DNA from: DASPJL01 sp035628645
GTDB taxonomy: Bacteria; Bacteroidota; Bacteroidia; Cytophagales; Cyclobacteriaceae
Direction of reading: 5' to 3'
Assembly (NCBI GenBank): GCA_035628645.1
Contig: DASPJL010000201.1
Span: 1-24,417 of the forward strand
Length of the DNA stretch: 24,417 nt
The position numbers and the translations under genes were made by a program. The notes under the pieces were generated by a model that was given only the letters and a program-made list of their open reading frames with translations, searched no databases and was not told the origin of the DNA. Below, piece by piece: positions 6,889 to 15,800 of this stretch (position 1 is its first letter; the number at the start of each line of letters is the position of its first letter).

Positions 6889-8838
6889 TTGAATACATTT
6901 TCCCTGAGACATAAAAAGGTTTCCCTTTTACTTATCGTATTTAATACCCTTCTGTTTTTGTTGGTATTTATTGATAGTGAATTTGCTTTCAACATTCCGA
7001 CCCTCCATTTACTGGCTTGGGGAGCGCTGTTTAATCCTTATACTTTGGATGGGGATGGATGGAGGATATTCTCTTGTATGTTTCTTCATGGTGGCCTTAT
7101 TCACCTTGGGGTCAATATGCATTCTTTGTGGTCTCTTGGCTCGGTTCAAGAGCGGAAATTGCAAAGCCTCAAATTCTTCCTTCTTTACCTGTTATCGGGG
7201 ATAGGCTCTTCTTTGGCAAGTTTGTATTTCAACAATTTTGTTATAAGTGTGGGCGCTTCGGGTGCAATATTTGGTTTGTATGGATTTTATATTATCTCGG
7301 CATTAATGGCAAATTATGGGAATAAAAAGAATCTCTCTTCCATTGTAGTCAATTTTGCCATCTTTTTAGGAGTCAACCTGATTTTTGCTAAAGCCTTTAA
7401 CGTGGACATGGCTGGTCATATTGGAGGTTTTGTCACGGGAATTTTCATCGCCGGATTTCAACAATATTTAAAAGGAAAATTAAAGTACTCTTACCGGTTT
7501 TATTATGTTGCAGGCTTTCTGGTCATCTTGTACACTTCCATCTTCTTTCTGCTTCCCAGGTGGCAGGTTGAATATTTTAAAACTTTCCAACACCTTATCC
7601 ATACAGAAGATAAAACCGAGGAGGTTCTTGTGGATTTGGAAACTGATGCAGAAGTATTGGAAGGATTAAAAAGGGTGCTTCCAATATGGCAAAAAACATT
7701 GAACAAGTTTAAGAATTTTCCATTCCACTTGCCCTCATCTGTAGAGTCAGACAGACTTAAACTTTTAGGTTATATCCAACTCCGGACTAAGGTAATGGAA
7801 TATAAAGTAACGGGAATTGAACGTGAATCTGTGATTTACTTTGATAGTGTCAATATAGTTACTGAACGGCTTAATGCAATGACGCCTGTAAAATATTCCT
7901 TACGACTATCTGAACCTAAAAATAAAGCAACCAAACAGGAACCTGTAGAAAATAATCCTTTGGAATTAACCAAGGTATTTTATGACAGCAGTTGGAAGGA
8001 GACTTATGAAACAAACGCGGTCTATTACAGAATAGGCGCCAAAGATTCATTAGGCTTGTGGAGTGGTTTCGTAACAGATTATTATTTGAATGGAAAAATC
8101 CAAATGAAAGGAAAGTACCTTATGGATTTACAGGATGGAATATTCATCTATTATTCAAGTGAAGGAAAATATCAGTCTGCGGGTATTTATGACCACGAAA
8201 GAAAAGTGGGTAAATGGGAATATTTTCATGAGAATGGACGGCTTGCTTCAGAGGTAAGGCATGCTCCTTACTATTTTGTGATGAATGTGTGGGATGAAAA
8301 GGGTAATTCACAAGTAATAAATGGAGAGGGAATAGAAAGAACTTTTTATCCTAATGGTGACATAAAATCGGAAACCCCTTATAAAGAGGGAGTCAAAAAC
8401 GGCACGGCGATCGGCTACAATGAAAAGGGAGATAAATGGTTTATGGAAGCATACAGGAATGGAACGTTAATTCAGGGCAAATCAAAAACAGAAGATGGAT
8501 CGAAATATACTTATGATGAATCTGTTTTGTACCCCGTTCCCGAATCCGGATTTGGGAGTTTCTATAAGTATATTGATCAAAACAAGCAATATCCCCCTGA
8601 AGCACTGGAAAATAAATTGTATGGTAAATTAACTGTTCTCTTCACTGTAGAAATTGATGGAACGCTATCAGATATAAAATTTTTGAATAGGTTAGGATTG
8701 GGCTATGAAGAGGAGGTTAAAAGACTACTTTTGTCCGGGCCTAAATGGACTCCAGCAAAAAACCATGGTTTTATACCTTATCGGAGTATGCAAAGAATTA
8801 CTATTGAGTTTCCTAAGAAAAATAATGGTAGCCATTGA
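6889..8838 (+). CDS. Rhomboid intramembrane protease fused to MORN-like repeats and a TonB-type C-terminal domain
   Basis: The protein has 649 residues in three parts. Residues 1-225 are a rhomboid serine protease, which cuts membrane-spanning substrates: the nucleophile is Ser124 in GASG, the histidine is His177 in AGHIGG, and the oxyanion pair is His72...Asn76. About seven membrane segments are visible (near 11-30, 56-80, 95-114, 118-140, 150-168, 173-192, 204-223). Residues about 395-530 contain MORN-variant repeats such as NGKIQMKGKY, GKWEYFHENGRLASE and YPNGDIKSETPYKEG. Residues about 560-643 resemble a TonB C-terminal domain (YPPEALENKLYGKLTVLFTV, then VEIDGTLSDI). If the N-terminus is cytoplasmic, seven segments put the tail in the periplasm, as TonB-like domains require. 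The start is a TTG after GGAGAA; no in-frame ATG exists between the upstream stop and this point. The gene is divergent from imuA. Confidence 0.9.
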   Translation: MNTFSLRHKKVSLLLIVFNTLLFLLVFIDSEFAFNIPTLHLLAWGALFNPYTLDGDGWRIFSCMFLHGGLIHLGVNMHSLWSLGSVQERKLQSLKFFLLYLLSGIGSSLASLYFNNFVISVGASGAIFGLYGFYIISALMANYGNKKNLSSIVVNFAIFLGVNLIFAKAFNVDMAGHIGGFVTGIFIAGFQQYLKGKLKYSYRFYYVAGFLVILYTSIFFLLPRWQVEYFKTFQHLIHTEDKTEEVLVDLETDAEVLEGLKRVLPIWQKTLNKFKNFPFHLPSSVESDRLKLLGYIQLRTKVMEYKVTGIERESVIYFDSVNIVTERLNAMTPVKYSLRLSEPKNKATKQEPVENNPLELTKVFYDSSWKETYETNAVYYRIGAKDSLGLWSGFVTDYYLNGKIQMKGKYLMDLQDGIFIYYSSEGKYQSAGIYDHERKVGKWEYFHENGRLASEVRHAPYYFVMNVWDEKGNSQVINGEGIERTFYPNGDIKSETPYKEGVKNGTAIGYNEKGDKWFMEAYRNGTLIQGKSKTEDGSKYTYDESVLYPVPESGFGSFYKYIDQNKQYPPEALENKLYGKLTVLFTVEIDGTLSDIKFLNRLGLGYEEEVKRLLLSGPKWTPAKNHGFIPYRSMQRITIEFPKKNNGSH

Positions 8839-8892
8839 GAATAGTGGTTCCGAGTCTATAGAACTAGTAGAGGGGCCACTTCCGGTTATTCT

Positions 8893-8907
8893 TGTTTTTC
8901 AAAAACA
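8893..8907. promoter_or_regulatory. AT-rich palindrome between the rhomboid and DUF2339 genes
   Basis: TGTTTTTCAAAAACA is a perfect 7-1-7 inverted repeat 55 bp after the rhomboid-fusion stop and 71 bp before the DUF2339 start. It could contribute to transcript ending or be an operator. There is no U-tract after it. Low complexity makes it weak evidence. Confidence 0.25.
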
Positions 8908-8977
8908 TTTGTTATAGCTTAAATGCCAAAAGCTGGAATGGCTTTCTTGGTAGAAATTATTTGCTAAAATTAAAATA

Positions 8978-11302
8978 ATGACAGATAAAGATAATGTAAA
9001 CAGGCTCCTAGAAAAGGTGGATATTCTTTTTAGAAAACAGGAGATGTTTGTCAGGGAAATTGAAGCTTTACAACAAGAAATATATAAAATAAAGGTATCA
9101 CAGCCTCAGCAATCCATTATGCCTGAAGCAGAAATCTTAGCAGATGAGCCGGTTAAAAAGGAAATTATAAGTGAGGAAACCAAACCCAAAAATCCTATTT
9201 ATGTAAGACCTCAAGAAACGTCTCAGAAGGCAGATCCGGTGATTACTTTTGACTGGGAAAAATTTGTAGGAGAAAATATTATTAATAAAATAGGTATTGC
9301 CATTACCGTGATCGGAGTGGCAATAGGTGCGAAATATTCTATAGAAAATGAATTGATAAGCCCGCTTACAAGAATCATTTTAGGTTATATAATGGGTTTG
9401 GGACTTTTAGGGTTTGGAATAAAGCTTAAAGAGAAATATGAGAATTATAGTGCTGTGTTGGTAAGCGGAGCGATTTCAATAATGTACTTTATCACCTACG
9501 CTGCCTATGGTTTTTATGATTTATTTCCCCAGGAAATGGCCTTTTTACTGATGGTGATATTTACAGTTTTTACCGTTATAGCTGCTATAAATTACAACCG
9601 CCAAGTAATAGCCCATATTGGTTTAGTGGGTGCCTATGCGGTGCCATTTTTGTTAAGCGAGGGGTCAGGGAAAGTAGCCATACTTTTCACCTATATGGCC
9701 ATTATTAATATTGGTATTCTTGCTATTGCTTTTAAAAAGTTTTGGAAACCCCTTTATTATTCTTCATTTTCACTTACCTGGCTTATATTCCTTTCGTGGT
9801 ATTTAATTAATTATGAACCCTCCAATCATTTTGGATTAGCACTCCTTTTTTCAGCGATCTTCTTTTCTATCTTTTATGCTATGTTCATTGCCTACAAACT
9901 TCTAAGAAAGGAAGAGTTTGATGCTTACGATGTGGTGTTACTTCTGCTTAATTCATTTATTTTTTATGGCTTAGGTTATTCTATTTTAGAATCTCATGCA
10001 ACTGGTGAACAACTCTTAGGGGTATTTACTGTTGGGAATGCAATCGTTCATTTTGCAGTTGCAAGCGTCTTTTATAAACAAAAGTTAGCGGATAGAAACT
10101 TGTTTTACCTTGTGGCAGGACTTGTTTTGGTATTCATTACCATTGCAGTACCCGTTCAGTTGGATGGAAATTGGGTTACCTTGCTATGGACAGGAGAGGC
10201 AACCTTGTTATTTTGGATTGGGAGAACAAAGCAAATTGTCATTTATGAGAAGCTCTCTTATCCCTTAATGTTGCTGGCTTTTATAAGTATCCTGCATGAT
10301 TGGTCAGAAGTGTATGGTGGATATGTTCCTACTGCTCCGGAAACAAGAATACTGCCCTTGTTAAACATTCATTTTTTCACTTCCTTTTTGTTTATTGCCG
10401 CATTTGGATTTATCAATTTCATTAACCGGGATAAAAATCATGCGCATCCTTTTACAAAAGACACGGGTTTATTTAACCTTATTTCTTTTTTGCTTCCTGC
10501 CATCTTTCTTTTCACCCTTTATTCTTCCTTAAGGATAGAGATAGCAAATTTCTGGGATCAACAATTTGAAGATTCAATGGTAGGTGTAAATGACCAGGCT
10601 TTTTATAATTATGATTTACAAAGCTTTAAATCAATCTGGTTAATTAATTATACGCTTTTATTCCTGACAATTCTATCTTTTATAAATATCCGCAAATTGA
10701 AAAGCCCGCAATTAAGATCAATCAACCTTGCATTAAATGTGTTGGCTATAGGGGTCTTTCTATTTTTAGGATTATATGAGCTTAGCGAACTTAGGGATAC
10801 TTATTTAAATCCATCCGCGTATTTTTATTCTGGTTTTTTTAATCTTGTTATCAGATATATTTCTCTTGCTTTTTTTGCCGCCCTTATTTTTGCAACTTTT
10901 AAATATATACAACAGGATTTTCACGACATGGATTTCAGGATACCTTTTGACATCCTTCTTTTCGCCTCAATAGGATGGATATTAAGCAGCGAATTAATTA
11001 ATCTATTGGATTTGGCCGGATCAACTCAGGCTTATAAACTTGGATTAAGTATCCTTTGGGGTGTTAACTCCCTCATTCTTATAGCTTTTGGTATCTGGAA
11101 AAACAAAAAACATTTAAGACTTGGAGCTATAGCCTTGTTTTCAATAACGCTCCTTAAACTATTCTTCTATGATATTTCTCATCTCAACACCATATCTAAA
11201 ACCATTGTATTTGTTTCTTTGGGAATATTGCTGTTAATAATCTCTTTCTTATACAATAAATATAAATTTTTGATAGCCGATGAAACTAATGTGCAGAATT
11301 AG
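8978..11302 (+). CDS. DUF2339 family polytopic membrane protein
   Basis: The protein has 774 residues. Residues 1-40 are a charged, probably coiled-coil segment (KVDILFRKQEMFVREIEALQ), followed by a polar linker to about 90. The rest is almost continuous membrane helix. The entry WEKFVGENIINKIGIAITVIG and the following GAKYSIEN are typical of DUF2339. I estimate roughly 18-20 helices. The function of the family is not known, and I do not propose one. The stop overlaps the next gene by 23 bp, so the two are translationally coupled. DUF2339 and DUF3999 genes are, as I recall, often neighbours in other bacteria, which supports both assignments. The ATG at 8978 gives a sensible N-terminus; only AT-rich sequence and no clear Shine-Dalgarno precedes it. 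Confidence 0.85.
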   Translation: MTDKDNVNRLLEKVDILFRKQEMFVREIEALQQEIYKIKVSQPQQSIMPEAEILADEPVKKEIISEETKPKNPIYVRPQETSQKADPVITFDWEKFVGENIINKIGIAITVIGVAIGAKYSIENELISPLTRIILGYIMGLGLLGFGIKLKEKYENYSAVLVSGAISIMYFITYAAYGFYDLFPQEMAFLLMVIFTVFTVIAAINYNRQVIAHIGLVGAYAVPFLLSEGSGKVAILFTYMAIINIGILAIAFKKFWKPLYYSSFSLTWLIFLSWYLINYEPSNHFGLALLFSAIFFSIFYAMFIAYKLLRKEEFDAYDVVLLLLNSFIFYGLGYSILESHATGEQLLGVFTVGNAIVHFAVASVFYKQKLADRNLFYLVAGLVLVFITIAVPVQLDGNWVTLLWTGEATLLFWIGRTKQIVIYEKLSYPLMLLAFISILHDWSEVYGGYVPTAPETRILPLLNIHFFTSFLFIAAFGFINFINRDKNHAHPFTKDTGLFNLISFLLPAIFLFTLYSSLRIEIANFWDQQFEDSMVGVNDQAFYNYDLQSFKSIWLINYTLLFLTILSFINIRKLKSPQLRSINLALNVLAIGVFLFLGLYELSELRDTYLNPSAYFYSGFFNLVIRYISLAFFAALIFATFKYIQQDFHDMDFRIPFDILLFASIGWILSSELINLLDLAGSTQAYKLGLSILWGVNSLILIAFGIWKNKKHLRLGAIALFSITLLKLFFYDISHLNTISKTIVFVSLGILLLIISFLYNKYKFLIADETNVQN

Positions 11303-12515
11303 TCTTACTTGTGTTTTGGTATTGGCTTACTTTCATTCTTTCGCGCAGATTGAAAAATTCGATTATAAAAGAAAGCTGCAGGGAACCAAAGACCATTGGC
11401 ACAAAATTGTACTACCAAATGATATTTTTGGAAAAGTATCCTCTGATCTTTCGGACATCAGGATCTTTGGAATATCGGAAAGCAATGATACATTAGAGGT
11501 TCCCTATATTCTTAAAATTTCATCAGAAGAAAAATATGATAAAGTCGTTGATTTTAGAACGATCAATAAGTCCAGAGGCGATGAAGGCTATTTTTTTACT
11601 TTTGAATTGCCAGTTAGAAGTACTATCAATCAACTAAATCTTAATTTTAAACGACAAAATTTTGACTGGAGGATCCGGCTTGAAGGAAGTCAGGACCAGC
11701 GGGAGTGGTATACTGTAATAGAAGACTATAGAATTCTTTCTATAAAAAATCAGGACGTAGCCTACGAGTATACTCAGGTAAAGATGCCAAGTTCCCAGTA
11801 TCAGTATTTTAAACTTTTTATTGAAACGAATGAGGAACCTGAACTTTTATCAGCGAAAATATTATTGAATGAACGAGAAGAAGGAATTCTGGAAAGCTTT
11901 AAAGTTAAGGATGTTAATTATCAGGAGGATAGGAAATCAAAACAAACAAAGGTGAATATTATCTTAAATTCCCCTTCACCAGTAAGCATCATCAGATTAA
12001 ATATTCAGGATACTTTTGATTATTACAGACCTGTAAGCATTGAATACATTTCCGATAGTTTCAAAACCCAAAAGGGCTGGAGATACAATTACCTTCCTTT
12101 GGCCTCGGGAATTTTGAATTCTATAGAAAAAAATGAAATCAAATTTAATAGTATAATCCTGCAAAAGCTGAGGATTACCATAGACAATCAAGACAATCAA
12201 CCTTTATCTGTTGAAGATATTGAAGTTGAAGGATACAAACATGAGCTTATTGCCAGGTTTATAAAACAAGGTGATTATTTCCTCACCTACGGAAACCAGA
12301 ATATCGGGAAACCTCATTATGACATTGTAAATTTTGAAGATAAAATATCTGAAGAATTAACTGCCTTAGTTTTGGAAGAAGAGCAGTTAATAGAAAAAGA
12401 AAAACTTACGAAAACTGAGCCTTTATTTAAAAATAAAATCTGGCTTTGGTTGGTAATGTCAGTAGCAATTCTGGCTTTAGGATTATTTTCATTGAAAATG
12501 ATGAAGAAGGGGTAA
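11280..12515 (+). CDS. DUF3999 family exported protein with C-terminal membrane anchor
   Basis: The protein has 411 residues. Residues 1-22 form a signal peptide ending in HSFA before Gln. The mature N-terminus, with YKRKLQGTKDHWHKIVLP followed by LSDIRIFGIS and VPYIL, matches the DUF3999 pattern of a short sandwich domain with 'D.R.F ... vPy'. A single hydrophobic segment near 387-405 (IWLWLVMSVAILALGLFSL) and the basic tail MMKKG anchor it, leaving most of the protein outside the inner membrane. Two in-frame ATGs (11280 and 11289) are possible starts; both keep the signal peptide. The reading frame begins inside the 3' end of the DUF2339 gene. A joint envelope role with that polytopic partner is likely, but nothing in the sequence says what it is. 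Confidence 0.75.
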   Translation: MKLMCRISLTCVLVLAYFHSFAQIEKFDYKRKLQGTKDHWHKIVLPNDIFGKVSSDLSDIRIFGISESNDTLEVPYILKISSEEKYDKVVDFRTINKSRGDEGYFFTFELPVRSTINQLNLNFKRQNFDWRIRLEGSQDQREWYTVIEDYRILSIKNQDVAYEYTQVKMPSSQYQYFKLFIETNEEPELLSAKILLNEREEGILESFKVKDVNYQEDRKSKQTKVNIILNSPSPVSIIRLNIQDTFDYYRPVSIEYISDSFKTQKGWRYNYLPLASGILNSIEKNEIKFNSIILQKLRITIDNQDNQPLSVEDIEVEGYKHELIARFIKQGDYFLTYGNQNIGKPHYDIVNFEDKISEELTALVLEEEQLIEKEKLTKTEPLFKNKIWLWLVMSVAILALGLFSLKMMKKG

Positions 12516-12679
12516 AATAAGGTACCATCTGTCAATGGTTCTGGCTTATAGAAAACAGAACGATCTATATACACTTAAGGCTACCTTTATATTTTCGAAC
12601 TACATAATAAAATCAAACATATAATAAAACAGCCTAATCGTTTGCTCATTTTTTTCAAATTTATATTACTATTCATTGT

Positions 12680-12740
12680 ATCTTTCGTTCCTGAAAGATT
12701 CGATTAATATTTTTCTTCCTGAAAAGTACGTCGTCGATTA
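12680..12740. promoter_or_regulatory. Hairpin and direct repeats upstream of the large secreted protein
   Basis: ATCTTTC (12680-12686) and GAAAGAT (12693-12699) form a 7-bp inverted repeat with a 6-base loop. TTCCTGAAA occurs at 12688-12696 and 12716-12724, and TCGATTA at 12700-12706 and 12734-12740, so the two words recur in the same order with different spacing. They lie 74-134 bp before the ATG at 12814, where a regulator might bind. The rest of the 298-bp gap (12516-12813) shows nothing definite. Confidence 0.3.
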
Positions 12741-12813
12741 GAAATTAATTAATTGAAAACTTGCATCATCCTACCAGCTTTTAATAATGACTCTTTTTTT
12801 TTAATAGTATAAT

Positions 12814-15800
12814 ATGCATCGGTTCTACCTGTTTCTTGTTATCGTTTTAACTGCGAATACTGCACTTTCTCAGAATTATATTAAAAAATTTACCTCTATT
12901 GGAAAATTCATAACATTTAACAATCAATTATTCTTTTCTGCTAATGATGGGGAGTCGGGAATGGAGTTATGGATGTCTGATGGAACTGAGGACGGAACAG
13001 TTTTGGTAAAAGACATTTTACCAGGATATAGTGGATCTAATCCTACTTCTTTAACAATATTTAAAGGCGAATTGTATTTCTCGGCAAGGCATGAAGTCTA
13101 TGGGTTAGAACTTTGGAAAACCGATGGAACTGCCGAAGGTACCCTACTGGTAGTTAATCTTGCTCCGGAAAAAGGGAATAATATAAGTTCTGCACCATTT
13201 AATTTAACTGTATTTAAGGACCAGCTTTTCTTCTACGCCTCTGAAGATGGCTATTATTCAGATATTTGGAAAACTGATGGTACCGCTGAAGGGACAATCA
13301 AAGTATTTAAAAGTCAAAGCAATTCTTCGGGATTAACAGTTGCGGGAGATTATTTATTTTTCAGATATCTCTATGGAGAGCTTTGGAAAAGTGATGGTAC
13401 AGTGGAAGGAACAAAGAAAATAGATGTTGACGATTACTATTATGTTGATGAGTTCACGCGTTTTAATGATGAACTAGTCTTTATCACTCATACCTCCTAT
13501 AGACAGAAGATCAGGCTTTATAAATTAAATCCTGTAGATGATAGTTTCATTCTTTTAAAAGAATTTAATGCCTCTGCATACGGTGAAAATGACATTGATA
13601 ATTTTAAAGTTATTAACGATGGTTTATTTTTTTCCATTAGAACCGATAATGGCAATTACGAATATTATGATGTTCTTTGGAAAAGCGATGGTACTGCTGA
13701 GGGTACTAAAAGTATTAAAACCTTCCCTTGGAAAAGACACATGTCGGAGTCCTATATTCAAAACTTTACATTATATAACAATAAACTTTTCTTCACTAAT
13801 GAGAATTCGAACTCCCATTTGGAATTGTGGAGTTGTGATGGAACAGAAACCGGAACCTTAAAAATAAAAGAGATTGGATGGACATTAGAAAATCTTGCAG
13901 AATCAAATGGTTACTTATTCTTTAATGGAGATGGGGAGTTATGGAGAAGTAATGGAACAGAGGAAGGATCTGCAATTTTTGCAGAAATTAATCCGGAAGA
14001 AAACTCAAATCCTTCAGATCTTATTGATCTGGATAATACCCTGTACTTTACAGCTGATGATGGCACGGGAAAAGCTGTTTGGAGTAATAAAGAAAGTTCG
14101 GAATTGAATTTAACTAGCAATTATTCTTTTATCAGGAATAAATCAATTCTTCAATTTGAATCAAAGGTGGATAGTCTTGTTGGAAAAACGGTTAAAATAG
14201 AAAATACTGGCAAAAAGGAGTTAATCTTATCAGAAATATCTGTTACTGGTACAAACTTCTTTGTTGAAGGAAGCTTGCCTAAGGTAATAGATCCCGGAAA
14301 ATATTATTCTCTTAATGTCTTGTATTTTCCTTCAAAAGAGGGTGATAGTCAAGGTGCACTTAAAATCCTGAGTAATGATAAAAATGAAGGCTTTTTGGAG
14401 GTCAGATTAAATGGGAAGGCTTTAGGAAAAGCGGCTGATTATTCTTTTTCCGGGTATAGTTTATTAAAAAGAATAAACTTTGAGGACTCAGTTAAAATTA
14501 AAGTGAGTAAAAATATTATCTCTGAGAATCTTCCCAAGGGGACGAAGGTTGGAATTTTGTCTGTGGACAATAGTTCAGATATTTTTATATATAAAATTAT
14601 TTCTGGTAAAGGTGACGCCGATAACCATTCTTTTATTATTGAAAATAATATTTTAAAATCAAATAAGACTTTTGATTTTGAGAAAGAAACAACTCTGTCC
14701 TTAAATATACTGGCTACCAATGGGCAAGACTCAGTAAAACAAAATATTATCATATCTGTTGTAAATATTAATGAGAATCATAAATATTCAAATTGTTCCG
14801 ACGCAGTTACAAGTTTTTCATATTCTCTAAATGACGTTGAGTTTGTGGATGATAATCATGTTGTTGCAATTGGCAGTAACGGTAAAATTTTACGTTCAGA
14901 GGATGCTGGTGATAGTTGGATTGAAGTGAATAGTGGAATAAATAATAATCTTTCTAATCTTCAGTTTGTAACATCTTCAATAGGATATATAATTGGTGAT
15001 GATGTATTATTAAAAACAGAAGACGGGGGTAAATCATGGTTTCTGCTCCAAAGGCCAAATACAACCTACCCTTATTTAAGGAACTTTTTTTTCGTTACCA
15101 CAGAGACAGGGTATGTATTTGGGGGAGATGGCAAGATTTTTAAAACAATAGATGGTGGAAGAAGCTGGAGGAGTTTGAGTAATTACTCCGATCATCTTAA
15201 TGCAGGATATTTTATCACAAAAGAAAAGGGTTTTATATGTGGAACTTCCAATACTTTGATAAGAACCCTTGATGGAGGAAAGACATGGGAAAATATTGAT
15301 ATGGAAAGTTTCGGCTGGAATATCGCTTTTTCTGATATAATATTTACCAGCGCACTTATAGGGTATATTTCTACTAACAAGGGAACAGTGATAAAAACTA
15401 TTGATGGAGGGCAAACATGGAGCGCTGTTGGTGAAACTTATTCCAATTATGCTACTAGAATATATTTTAAAAATGAAAATGAAGGTTACGTCATTGGCAG
15501 TTGGAGCGGTTCGACCATACAAAAAACCACAGATGGTGGACAAACCTGGAGTTTCGATCCTTCGATCAGGGGTGGAAGCTTAATGGGAATAAGCATCAAC
15601 CACAATGGAAAAATGTGTTTAGTAGGGCTGGGAACAAGTCTTGGCAGTACTTCCGAACCAGGAAGGGTAATTTTTACAAAGGAAGGGAATGGTGAATTTA
15701 AAACGGTTTGTCAATTTTTTCCGGAAGACTATAATTCTATTCAATTCACTAACAATAAAACCGGCTTTATTTTTGGCAGCCAAAATTTTAATACAACTGA

